Shown piece by piece: positions 18,001 through 26,105 of a stretch of DNA of 59,140 nucleotides. Below the pieces are notes generated by a model, which did not search any database, was not told the origin of the DNA, and saw only the letters and a list, made by a program, of their open reading frames with translations. Where the stretch lies: positions 1-59,140 of the forward strand of contig CALEJF010000018.1 in NCBI GenBank assembly GCA_937898625.1, written 5' to 3'. Numbering within the stretch: the first letter of the stretch is position 1; each line of letters opens with the position of its first letter. The position numbers were made by a program, and so were the translations under genes. Source of the DNA: an uncultured Clostridia bacterium. Lineage in GTDB: Bacteria > Bacillota > Clostridia > Oscillospirales > Acutalibacteraceae.

Positions 18001-18042
18001 ATGCTACTTGCTGCAAATCCCATTGATACACCGAATGAATGA
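15016..18042 (+). CDS. Metallophosphoesterase fused to a P-loop (STAND-like) NTPase
   Basis: The 1008-residue protein begins with a calcineurin-type phosphoesterase. All five metal-site motifs are present: SDLH (D10, H12), SGD (D47), PGNHD (N89, H90), MHHAP and YGHEH. From about 340 a second part begins, with the P-loop YGNSDSGKTYLLKYL near 369 and a Walker B KILFLDNID near 440, then about 550 mostly helical residues. Effector, ATPase, helical sensor is the order of STAND defence proteins (Avs, NACHT types). ATG at 15016 is preceded by AAAAAGGAG; a frame from 14965 is longer but unsupported. It is very AT-rich, isolated, and lies between TnpV and tmRNA. Nucleotide or nucleic-acid cleavage on phage sensing is my inference. 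Confidence 0.75.
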   Translation: MKILFLHLSDLHVKDRSAINTTHIKKMCQALNVLGESDEVVFIISGDCASSGEKNQYTIVWKLIGNIIRDFREATNFSKKINVIVVPGNHDMDFSSRSLTAEELNDIFKENYYDKEMASEIEKQRHFFEYANLNKCFIDEGLYCEKNITFEDYTINFNLLNSGLFSLKRDEDKGLHYLPNHVIDKLAERSEADISFLVMHHAPEWFCDDIKHKLEKIIADKFSMCFYGHEHYLTSKSTKTESAESTVILNGGALCENCNWNNSAFEAGLFDTKEKTYENWQFVWNRSRNMYEHNKNLSTNLKSKNTSNNFVFDSKFLNSLIKDSKKIYIADYKSRFVFPRIVDDLRKNEITSFSKFKELILSKKKILLYGNSDSGKTYLLKYLFENFSQEKSAIYIDANDISGSKMKRIIKNTFQDIYGADEYRFKEFEQLPKTDKILFLDNIDCIKHNNLKAFLETIDSMFGFCVFSSKEHIELDIYTLVKERIDSDNQISKYNIAPWYSDKRVELIRKVAKEKLDSNVDFELITNQLNNSIKSQRNYFSWNPDFITQFVEYYCDNVGQLQYNDSSVFSKVFEANITNQITANIIGNVTVQKTLTLLSKIAYQAHKIKEYPIKETTIQDVINKYNEEYGDRISSFRFLELIENSKIVYKHPDQNAFYFQRKSYYPYFIAREVNLLYHENGDDTDVKNILYFACFGVNADILLFLIYLTENTKILNLILDMVSFYTADWKAFKFKDHDIGFLKVDFTYDINQLTSSQIEEADKKDLEEERIIANNDTISIKEIYDYNEESVDELVNQLIRAIALLSTVSRCLPAFEHIMKKEEKSKFIDAIYTLPNKIFYVWAKTTDDEREKILLYIWRELLSSFKNQNALPNMEKELKEKTMGILLMNSISLLLDIYSNTVQFSTKNNTIGYLSEYSYIEDSTYSLMHLMMLSNRSKVADFTNEAGRILDNEELLPSVMVRIIANHALRTIKSMGSSEKNRLIQKCFPNNKKEKMLLAANPIDTPNE

Positions 18043-18147
18043 CAAAAGTCATGTTGGTCCTGCCCCAACTGGTTGTTTAAGGTCACATAAAAACAACCTA
18101 TTATGAAACCTTTGATGCATGTCATATAGCCACGCTGATGACTTTTG
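18043..18147. other. Multi-branched palindromic segment after the NTPase gene
   Basis: CAAAAGTCAT (18043-18052) pairs with ATGACTTTTG (18138-18147). Inside are GTTGG/CCAAC around TCCTGCC, GGTTGTTT/AAACAACC, and the near-palindrome TGATGCATGTCA. So the segment can fold as a closed outer stem with three inner hairpins. It begins within the stop codon of the gene. It could be a small structured RNA, a terminator region or a mobile-element end. Confidence 0.4.
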
Positions 18148-18199
18148 CCTATTATAGTTTATTCAAAAGGTAGTATACATATTCAATGGCGATATTAAT

Positions 18200-18259
18200 A
18201 AAAAAGCTCCGCAAACTGAAGTGAACTTTTTGAGGTTCACTTCAAACACGGAGCTTTTT
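18200..18259. terminator. Long bidirectional hairpin
   Basis: AAAAAGCTCCG and CGGAGCTTTTT enclose a second stem, TGAAGTGAAC with GTTCACTTCA. A-rich and T-rich flanks let it stop transcription from either side, that is from the NTPase gene or from anything reading past ssrA. Confidence 0.75.
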
Positions 18260-18282
18260 AATATGTCCACTTAGATATAAAC

Positions 18283-18324
18283 AAAAAATCCGAAACCGTC
18301 GCCGATTGGCAAAAGTTTCGGATT
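18283..18324 (-). terminator. Terminator of ssrA
   Basis: On the minus strand AATCCGAAAC (18324-18315) pairs with GTTTCGGATT (18296-18287), followed by a run of T. It lies ten bases past the CCA end of tmRNA. Confidence 0.8.
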
Positions 18325-18333
18325 ATTTGCTTT

Positions 18334-18685
18334 TGGTGGAGATGGTGGTAATCGAAACCACGTCCGAAAATCTATTCCTGAAACTTTCTACGAGTGTAGT
18401 TTATCTACTATATTTCCCTACATGACAGCCGACAAACAGGCATTCAGTTCGGTAGCCCTGTGATGTGTGACGGACTACAAGGCGGTTATCCGTTCACATT
18501 TACTGCTAAATGACACTCCGTACCGGGCCGCAGTTCTCCCGGGGGAATGCTCGCTGCTAATTAAGCAGCAAGAAGTACTTTTTCGTTTTTGTCGTTTATT
18601 TTTATAAACCGTCCGTTTTATAGTGGTCAGACTCCACTACTCGCTTATCGCAGTTCAAAATCCCCGTCGAAATCCTTTCATCCCC
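18334..18685 (-). ncRNA. ssrA: Transfer-messenger RNA (tmRNA)
   Basis: Read on the minus strand, the RNA starts GGGGATG (18685) and ends CATCTCCACCA (18334), so the acceptor stem GGGGATG/CATCTCC closes with CCA encoded. The 3' part has the tRNA-like T-arm GTGGTTTCGATTACCAC, and the 5' part the conserved GATTTCGACGGGGA. The tag frame reads NDKNEKVLLAA and stops at TAA inside the hairpin GCTGCTTAATTAGCAGC. The first tag codon is not certain (AUA precedes AAC). Length about 352 is normal. It rescues stalled ribosomes with SmpB, whose gene is next upstream. An accessory region begins right after its 3' end. Confidence 0.93.
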
Positions 18686-18706
18686 GTATAAATCGCTTCG
18701 CTCAAA

Positions 18707-18742
18707 TGAAGAGTGAAGAATGAATAATGAAAAGTGAAGAAT
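18707..18742. repeat. Short GAA/AAT-type tandem repeat
   Basis: Repeats of the form GTGAAGAATGAATAATGAA lie between smpB and ssrA. A similar array occurs at 29612-29643 (TAATGAATAATGAATGATGA). They look like the same interspersed family. Confidence 0.5.
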
Positions 18743-18768
18743 TAAAGGGGATGCTGATGCATCCGATT

Positions 18769-19236
18769 TTATCTTAAACGTTCTTTCATTGAACGCTCAA
18801 TTGTTCTTTGTGCTTCTTTTTTTGCGGCAACATCGCGTTTGTCGTAAAGCTTTTTACCTTTACAAAGACCAACTTGAACTTTTGCACGGCCTTTTTTAAA
18901 GTAAACTGACAAGGGAATAAGAGTTAAACCCTCTTGTTTGGTTGTGCCAAAAAGTCGCATAATCTCTTTTTTGTGCATCAAGAGTTTACGAACCCTCATA
19001 GGGTCACGGTTAAAGATGTTTCCGTGGTCATAAGGGCTTATATGCATACCGTTTACAAAGATTTCACCTTCAACAATACTGCACCAAGCATCTTTAAGAT
19101 TGCATTTACCTTGACGAAGTGACTTAACCTCTGTACCAACAAGTTCAATACCTGCTTCAAAACTCTCAAGTACGAAATAATCATGGAGAGCTTTTTTATT
19201 TTGTGCAATTGTAGTATTTGTATTCTTCTCTGCCAA
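18769..19236 (-). CDS. smpB: SsrA-binding protein SmpB
   Basis: SmpB binds tmRNA and brings it to stalled ribosomes. The 155-residue product keeps the family core: NKKALHDYFVLESFEAGIEL, VGTEVKSLRQGKCNLKDAW, HISPYDHGN, RVRKLLMHKKEI, and the C-terminal KKLYDKRDVAAKKEAQR followed by the tail that mimics an mRNA-anticodon pair. TTG at 19236 is preferred as start because AAAGGAGG lies seven bases ahead; a longer frame from 19281 adds an unlike stretch. It lies 83 bases upstream of ssrA on the same strand, so both may share a transcript. Confidence 0.95.
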   Translation of the reverse strand: MAEKNTNTTIAQNKKALHDYFVLESFEAGIELVGTEVKSLRQGKCNLKDAWCSIVEGEIFVNGMHISPYDHGNIFNRDPMRVRKLLMHKKEIMRLFGTTKQEGLTLIPLSVYFKKGRAKVQVGLCKGKKLYDKRDVAAKKEAQRTIERSMKERLR

Positions 19237-19289
19237 GACTATTCCTCCTTTTTGTAACCACTTCTTGCATCTTGGTCGCACTTCTCAAC

Positions 19290-19373
19290 GGATATTTTTC
19301 CGTCATAACTCGTCCAAAATACTCGTTAATACACAAAGTATTGCCTGCGTTTTTTGACGGTTCTGACAAAAAA
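19290..19373. repeat. Left arm of an 84-base inverted repeat (64 bases perfect)
   Basis: The core 19304-19367 is the exact reverse complement of 22140-22203; the flanks continue with a few mismatches (CGGATA..TTTCCG). The pair brackets recR, ebfC and dnaX. On the minus strand this arm lies between recR and smpB and so must carry or border the smpB promoter. Confidence 0.85.
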
Positions 19374-19457
19374 CTATCTCGTTGATAATCACAACCCGAT
19401 TTATTCAGCGGTTACTTGAGTTTTTAATGGCGGAGTATAGACCCGCCCTAACGATTA

Positions 19458-20051
19458 TTATAACAAACTTCTGCCTTGAAGTGCTCTGGAAAGTGTTACC
19501 TCATCTGCATATTCAAGGTCACTACCAACAGGAACACCATAAGCCAAACGACTCACTTTAATTCCCATCGGCTTTAAAAGTCGGGCAATATACATTGCTG
19601 TTGCCTCACCCTCGGCAGTTGGGTTAGTAGCCATAATAACCTCACAAACACTATCGTCAGCCATTCGCTGAATCAACTCTTTAATGCGAATATTATCGGG
19701 CCCAATTCCATTCATAGGGGAGATGACTCCGTGTAATACATGATAAGTGCCTTTGTACTCGTGTGTACGTTCAAAGGCGGTAACATCCCTTGGGTTTTCT
19801 ACAACGCAAATTACAGATGAGTCGCGATTTGCATTACTGCAAATACCACATTTTTCGCCCTCTGTAAGGTTGCAGCACACATTACAAGTATGTATATTAG
19901 TATGGGCATTATTTATGGCATCTACAAGACTTTTAGTACTCTCATCATCAAGACCAAGAATATAATAAGCCATTCTCTCCGCCGATTTAACACCGACAGA
20001 GGGCATTTTACGAAATTCTTCAATCAATTTTTCAAGAGATACGATTGCCAT
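19458..20051 (-). CDS. recR: Recombination protein RecR
   Basis: RecR loads RecA with RecO and RecF at gaps and stalled forks. The 197 residues contain the N-terminal helix-hairpin-helix (RKMPSVGVKSAERMAYYIL), the zinc motif CNVCCNLTEGEKCGIC (C-x2-C..C-x2-C type), the Toprim domain with VVENPRDVTAFE and EVIMATNPTAEGEATAMYI, and the end GSDLEYADEVTLSRALQGR. Full length is normal. It follows ebfC by 30 bases and belongs to the widely kept dnaX-ebfC-recR unit. Confidence 0.96.
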   Translation of the reverse strand: MAIVSLEKLIEEFRKMPSVGVKSAERMAYYILGLDDESTKSLVDAINNAHTNIHTCNVCCNLTEGEKCGICSNANRDSSVICVVENPRDVTAFERTHEYKGTYHVLHGVISPMNGIGPDNIRIKELIQRMADDSVCEVIMATNPTAEGEATAMYIARLLKPMGIKVSRLAYGVPVGSDLEYADEVTLSRALQGRSLL

Positions 20052-20081
20052 AATGCCTATACTCCAAATCGTCAGTTAAAA

Positions 20082-20417
20082 TTAAAATCCTAAGCCGGGA
20101 ATGTTCATTCCACCTGTGATTTTGCCCATTTCTCTTTCCATTGTTTCGTCTGCTTTTCTCATTGCTTCATTTACAGCAGCAACAAGCAAATCTTCAAGCA
20201 TTTCAACATCTTCAGGGTCAACAACATCCGGCTGAATTTTAACTGAAACAACCTGATGTTTACCGTTTACTGTAACATCGATTGCTCCGCCACCTGCAGA
20301 TGCGCTATATTCAGCTTCTTCACATTCTTGCTGAACACGAGCCATATCTTCCTGCATCTGTTGAATGCGTTTCATCATATTTGCCTGTCCGCCCTGATTT
20401 GGGATTCTTGCTTTCAT
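20082..20417 (-). CDS. ebfC: YbaB/EbfC nucleoid-associated protein
   Basis: This 111-residue DNA-binding protein belongs to the YbaB/EbfC (YaaK) family: MMKRIQQMQEDMARVQQECE, then the sheet GAIDVTVNGKHQVVSVKIQP and VEMLEDLLVAAVNEAMRKA. The start MKARIPNQGGQAN and the short Gly/Met C-terminus are typical. It sits two bases after dnaX and 30 before recR; the order is conserved and suggests a link to replication and repair. Confidence 0.95.
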   Translation of the reverse strand: MKARIPNQGGQANMMKRIQQMQEDMARVQQECEEAEYSASAGGGAIDVTVNGKHQVVSVKIQPDVVDPEDVEMLEDLLVAAVNEAMRKADETMEREMGKITGGMNIPGLGF

Positions 20418-20419
20418 TT

Positions 20420-22051
20420 TTATTCCTCCTCAATTTTTACACCAAGACCTTTTGCTTTTGAAACAAGGTCAGAAAGTGGGTTCTTTGGTGTTTCTTCTTG
20501 CTTGTTATTGTAAACAGCAAGAGTATATGTTTTGCCGGTTACCTCTGCAACGGCAGATTTTATAGTTTTAGAATAGTCACCGGTTTTAAGGCACATTTCT
20601 AATACTGGTGAACCTTTAATAAGTAAGTATTTATCTTGATGGATAAATGCACTTGAACCCGTGAGCATTGCAATAAGACTCTTATCTTGTGAGAAAAGTT
20701 TTTCAAGTACCTCAGGCCAACTGCTAAATGGTACTGTTCCCATATTTTTAGGAACAACCTTTTCTTCCTGTGGGGCAGGAGGTGGCTCGGGAAGAGGCAT
20801 TTCCTCTTTTGCGGGCTCGGTTTTCTCTTCTGCAACAGGTGGTGACTCTTTTTCGACTTTTTCAGGCTGAACAGTAACAGGAGTTTCTGCTTTAACTGTA
20901 ATTTTACCCGAGGCAACTGCACTTTCAAGTTCACTGAGTCTGCGAAGAACAGAATTCATATCTGCATCAAGACTTGGTGTGCAAAGGCGGATAATACAAA
21001 GCTCTGCACTTGTTCGTCTGTTAGCGCCTTGTTTCATTGTGGATGCAGCTGCAGTAAGCACATCAATACAAGACATAATTGTTGCAAGAGTAGTTTTAGC
21101 ACTTTGTTGACGGATAATCTCAATTTCACCCTGTGAACAGATAATCATATCCTGAAAATTCTTAACAGCCTTTGAAACCATAAGATTTCTGAAATGGCTT
21201 GTAAGTTCAGTTATAAGTCTTTCCATATCGCAGGAGTCGTTGTAGAGCTTATTTACAACATCCAATGCTTTTGCAGCATCTTTTTCCAAAATACAATCGC
21301 AAAGTTCAAAAATATGTTCCCTGCCTGCAAGACCTGCACTGTTAGCAACAACTGCAGAATCAATTATTCCCTCATAAGAGGAGCAACGGTCCAAAAGTGA
21401 AAGAGCATCACGCATAGCACCATCTGCAATACGAGCAACAAGCATAGCACCATCATCAGAGATTTGAAGGTTTTCCTTTGCAGAAACTTCTTTAAGTCTT
21501 TCGGCTATTGCCTCAGGCGGAATTCGTTTAAAATCAAATCTCTGGCAACGGGAAAGAATAGTTGATGGTAATTTATGCACTTCAGTGGTTGCGAGAATGA
21601 AAATCACATGTGCAGGTGGTTCTTCAAGAGTTTTGAGAAGTGCATTGAAAGCACCAATTGAGAGCATATGCACTTCGTCGATAATATAAACTCTGTATTT
21701 TGCATTTGCGGGAGTAAAATTTGCCTCCTCACGCAAATCACGGATATTGTCAACACCATTGTTTGATGCAGCGTCGATTTCGATTATGTCAAGGATGGCA
21801 CCTGAATCAATTCCCTTACAGATTTCACAATTGTTACAAGGATTACCGTCGTGGGAGTCAATACAGTTAACAGCTTTTGCAAGTATTTTTGCACAGGAGG
21901 TTTTACCTGTTCCGCGGGAACCTGTAAAGAGATATGCATGACTTGTTTTGCCGGTTTTTACGGCATTTTCAAGTGTTTTTGTAATGTGCTCCTGACCAAC
22001 CACATCAGTAAAGGTTGAAGGACGATACTTACGATAAAAAGCACGATACAT
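20420..22051 (-). CDS. dnaX: DNA polymerase III subunits gamma/tau
   Basis: DnaX is the clamp-loader ATPase. ATG at 22051 gives MYRAFYRKYRPSTFTDVVGQ, with GGAGG ahead; the frame runs upstream to 22153 but into a repeat. The 543 residues hold Walker A GSRGTGKTSCAK, a zinc module (CNNCEICKGI), Walker B IIDEVHMLS, the SRC motif ILSRCQRFDF, then domain III, a Pro/Glu-rich linker and a short C-terminal domain (about residues 440-540). There is no obvious frameshift site for a separate gamma form. It heads the dnaX-ebfC-recR operon. Confidence 0.96.
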   Translation of the reverse strand: MYRAFYRKYRPSTFTDVVGQEHITKTLENAVKTGKTSHAYLFTGSRGTGKTSCAKILAKAVNCIDSHDGNPCNNCEICKGIDSGAILDIIEIDAASNNGVDNIRDLREEANFTPANAKYRVYIIDEVHMLSIGAFNALLKTLEEPPAHVIFILATTEVHKLPSTILSRCQRFDFKRIPPEAIAERLKEVSAKENLQISDDGAMLVARIADGAMRDALSLLDRCSSYEGIIDSAVVANSAGLAGREHIFELCDCILEKDAAKALDVVNKLYNDSCDMERLITELTSHFRNLMVSKAVKNFQDMIICSQGEIEIIRQQSAKTTLATIMSCIDVLTAAASTMKQGANRRTSAELCIIRLCTPSLDADMNSVLRRLSELESAVASGKITVKAETPVTVQPEKVEKESPPVAEEKTEPAKEEMPLPEPPPAPQEEKVVPKNMGTVPFSSWPEVLEKLFSQDKSLIAMLTGSSAFIHQDKYLLIKGSPVLEMCLKTGDYSKTIKSAVAEVTGKTYTLAVYNNKQEETPKNPLSDLVSKAKGLGVKIEEE

Positions 22052-22135
22052 AATGGAACCTCCTTTAAGAATGCACAGAAGAGAAAATTTTGTGTTTGCT
22101 GATGAGGGTAAGATGCGTTTTTCGGCGAGAGAGGT

Positions 22136-22218
22136 TTTCGTCAGAACCGTCAAAAAACGCAGGCAATACTTTGTGTATTAACGAGTATTTTGGACGAGTT
22201 ATGGCGGAAATCTATCCG
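22136..22218. repeat. Right arm of the inverted repeat flanking recR-ebfC-dnaX
   Basis: The core 22140-22203 is the reverse complement of 19304-19367 without a mismatch. It lies between dnaX and the SRP RNA gene, about 85 bases before the dnaX start codon, and overlaps the upstream open frame of dnaX. Confidence 0.85.
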
Positions 22219-22263
22219 ACGAAAAGTGTGCCATAATCCTCGTCAGTAAACACCTATTAAAAA

Positions 22264-22403
22264 TGCCTTAACTCAGTCATGTGTCGTGCAGGCAGACTGT
22301 GGCGCCCGATGCAAACCGCTTAATGCTGCTCGGTTCCCCGCCTGACATGGTTCACGGCGCTTCGCCGCACAGGACCCACACGGCACACGACTGAATTAAG
22401 GCA
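22264..22403 (-). ncRNA. ffs: Signal recognition particle RNA (small type)
   Basis: On the minus strand GCCTTAATTCAGTCGTG at the 5' end pairs with CACATGACTGAGTTAAGGC at the 3' end. The apical S-domain is intact: GTCAGGCGG, the GGAA tetraloop, then CCGAGCAGCA, the symmetric-loop signature bound by Ffh. About 138 bases, so the small bacterial form without an Alu domain. A TTTTTAAT run follows the 3' end. Upstream of dnaX is a common place for this gene. Its protein partners in targeting include FtsY, also in this window. Confidence 0.92.
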
Positions 22404-22421
22404 AATTTATTCACTCAGGTA

Positions 22422-22450
22422 ATTATACTATATATGTGTCACAATTTCAA
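22422..22450 (-). promoter_or_regulatory. Promoter of the SRP RNA gene
   Basis: TTGAAA (22450-22445) and TATAAT (22427-22422) with a 17-base spacer on the minus strand, about 19 bases before the folded 5' end of the RNA. Near-consensus, as expected for a stable RNA. Confidence 0.8.
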
Positions 22451-22473
22451 GAGAAAAATATATACTATTTTTA

Positions 22474-22502
22474 TTGTAGATAAAAAGATTTTGTGATAAA
22501 AT
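22474..22502 (+). promoter_or_regulatory. Promoter candidate for the GH20 gene
   Basis: TTGTAG (22474-22479), 17 bases, then TAAAAT (22497-22502). The start of transcription would fall about 35 bases before the ATG at 22545. Confidence 0.5.
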
Positions 22503-22544
22503 CAATATATATAAATGAAAATTATATTTTGCGGAGAAGAAAAG

Positions 22545-24137
22545 ATGTTTAACATAATTCCACAACCAGTCAGCATACTCATAAATCAGAGTAAAAAAGG
22601 GTTTACTCTTCATACTGGAACTACTATCTCACCTTATCCTTTTGTTGATGATATAATAAGCTTTTCTAAAAAGCAATTCGGTAAGAAAATTATCGTTCAC
22701 GAAGATACCGGTGAAGAAAGAAGCATTATTCTAAAACTTGATGACAGTATTGAGCATGAAGAGGGATATACCATTAAGTGCGAAAATCGCAGAGTTTTTA
22801 TAAACGCGAAAACAGAAGAAGGACTTTTCTATGGTTTACAGACCTTAAAGCAGATGCTTTTGCAGACGGAGGGCAAAATCCCCTATGTGGAGATTACTGA
22901 CTATCCTCGTTTTGCCTATCGCGGATATATGCTTGATTGTGGAAGATATTTCTACTCTGTTGAAGATATAAAGCGAATAGTTGACCTTATGGCACTTCAT
23001 AAATTGAATGTTCTTCATTGGCATTTAACAGAGGACCAGGGTTGGCGAGTAGAAATTAAAAAATATCCACTTCTTACAGAAAAAGGCTCAAAAAGAAGTC
23101 ATACCAATTTCAACAATAAGCCTCATGGTGGATATTATACACAAGAAGAGATTAAAGAAATTGTCGCATATTGTCATGAGAGAAAAATAAAGGTTATTCC
23201 TGAATTTGATGTACCGGGGCATATGGTGGCTGCGATTTCTTGTTATCCATACCTTTCCTGCCTTGACCGTGATTTAGAGGTTGCAACCCATTGGGGTGTT
23301 AAGCACGATATTCTATGTGCAGGAAAAGAGAGTTCATATCAATTTGTCTATGCTGTTCTTGATGAACTTATTGAACTTTTTCCTGATAAAATTATCCACA
23401 TCGGCGGTGACGAGGCAGTTAAAATGCGTTGGAAAAACTGTCCTCATTGTCAAAAGGCTATCAAAGAAAACGGACTTAAAGATGAAGACGATTTGCAAAT
23501 GTTCTTTATGAGTAAAGTGAATGAGTATCTTGAAAGCAAGGGCTATTCTTCTATTATGTGGAATTACGATACAACCGGCGGTACAGAAAAACTAAGCACA
23601 AACATTATGTGGGATGTCTGCGGAATGGCAAAGGATGACAAGTTAATAAAAGACGAACTTAATTGTGGCAGGAAGATGATTAACACAAAATGCTATCCGT
23701 ACTATTTTGATTTTCCCTATGGTTGGAATACTCTTAAAATGGTTTGTGATGACGACGGTGCGTTAACTGAACGAGATGAAGAAACTATGGGTATTGAGGC
23801 ACAGATGTGGACAGAATATGTGCCAAATATGAAACGATTGGAGTTTTTAACATTCCCTCGTCTTGGAGCTATGGCAGAAAATGCTTGGGCAGAAAAAGGG
23901 TATCCAACTTTTTCAACTTTTCTTCATAAAGCAACAGATTATTACAAATTGTTAGATTTCTATGATGTGCAGTATGCACCACTTAAGAAGGCGTGTCCGT
24001 CATTCATATACAAACACGCATCTTCTCTTTGGTTTAAGCGCAGAGTTTTACATTGGGAAGGACTTCATAACTTAATTGACGATAAGAAAGCCGAAAGGGA
24101 AGCGGCTATTCTTAAGGAAAAAATAGAAAAACAATAA
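22545..24137 (+). CDS. Beta-N-acetylhexosaminidase, GH20 family
   Basis: GH20 enzymes remove terminal GlcNAc or GalNAc by substrate-assisted catalysis. The 530-residue protein has the small N-terminal alpha/beta domain (to ~100) and the TIM barrel: YRGYMLDCGRYFYSV, LHWHLTEDQGWRVEIKKY near 157-174, PEFDVPGHMVAA, and the catalytic Asp-Glu in IHIGGDEAVKMRW near 285-297. It has no signal peptide, so it should act in the cytoplasm on imported sugars. ATG at 22545 has GGAG eight bases ahead; an ATG at 22515 does not. Its place 34 bases before glpK and the distant fucose operon point to a host-glycan diet. Confidence 0.93.
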   Translation: MFNIIPQPVSILINQSKKGFTLHTGTTISPYPFVDDIISFSKKQFGKKIIVHEDTGEERSIILKLDDSIEHEEGYTIKCENRRVFINAKTEEGLFYGLQTLKQMLLQTEGKIPYVEITDYPRFAYRGYMLDCGRYFYSVEDIKRIVDLMALHKLNVLHWHLTEDQGWRVEIKKYPLLTEKGSKRSHTNFNNKPHGGYYTQEEIKEIVAYCHERKIKVIPEFDVPGHMVAAISCYPYLSCLDRDLEVATHWGVKHDILCAGKESSYQFVYAVLDELIELFPDKIIHIGGDEAVKMRWKNCPHCQKAIKENGLKDEDDLQMFFMSKVNEYLESKGYSSIMWNYDTTGGTEKLSTNIMWDVCGMAKDDKLIKDELNCGRKMINTKCYPYYFDFPYGWNTLKMVCDDDGALTERDEETMGIEAQMWTEYVPNMKRLEFLTFPRLGAMAENAWAEKGYPTFSTFLHKATDYYKLLDFYDVQYAPLKKACPSFIYKHASSLWFKRRVLHWEGLHNLIDDKKAEREAAILKEKIEKQ

Positions 24138-24171
24138 GGGAAAATAAATTTTATTTGAGGTGTTATACAAT

Positions 24172-25679
<1,508 letters not shown>

Positions 25680-25680
<1 letters not shown>

Positions 25681-25955
25681 TGACAAAGATTTTACTGTTT
25701 CGCACACCCGAAAACTTGATTGACCATTTTTTAGAGCACGGGGAGGAAACAAACTGTAGTTCAGCGGAAGAATACCTCATTAAAGCTAATGCTGTGATAC
25801 AAAATCCTGAAGCTCAATCCAAATACGAAACCGACGAGTGGGATAATGATAAAATTTATTATCTTTCTAAAACAGGTGAGATAGTATTTGTTTCAACAGA
25901 TGAATATATCAGGACATATTTTGTTGCTGACGACGAGTATTTTGACCGACAGTAA
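25680..25955 (+). CDS. Small protein resembling a BECR-type nuclease (CdiA-CT/PBECR-like) domain
   Basis: ATG at 25680 shares one base with the glpK stop. The 91 residues show NLIDHFLEHGEE, SSAEEYLIKANAV, IYYLSKTGEIVFVS and EYIRTYF. The pattern HFxxHG, SAxxYxxxA, TxExxxVSxDxxIRTYF is that of toxin nucleases at the ends of CdiA-like proteins and of phage BECR domains. Here it stands alone, with the His and Arg-Thr that are probably catalytic still present. No immunity gene or secretion domain is nearby, so it may be a degraded or domesticated domain. The family reading is by memory of the motif, not by a search. Confidence 0.5.
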
Positions 25956-25984
25956 TTGGCAGAAATAATATTATAAAAACCCAA

Positions 25985-26018
25985 AACCCCATCGGATTAT
26001 CCGATGGGGTTCCTTTTT
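25985..26018 (+). terminator. Terminator of the GH20-glpK unit
   Basis: AACCCCATCGGA and TCCGATGGGGTT form a perfect 12-pair stem with a three-base loop, followed by CCTTTTT. Confidence 0.92.
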
Positions 26019-26105
26019 CACCTGCCACAAGGACAGGATATAACCTATATAAGACTCGTGTATAATAGCATAAAATGGAATTGTTGTCAAATATACAGAT
26101 AGTTT

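Noticed and set aside
20599..20934. Lys/Leu/Pro-rich minus-strand ORF
   Set aside because: It is a shadow in another frame of the Pro/Glu-rich linker of dnaX.
22015..22153. N-terminal extension of dnaX by 34 residues
   Set aside because: The extension reads into the inverted repeat, and a good ribosome site stands just before ATG 22051, which gives the normal family start.
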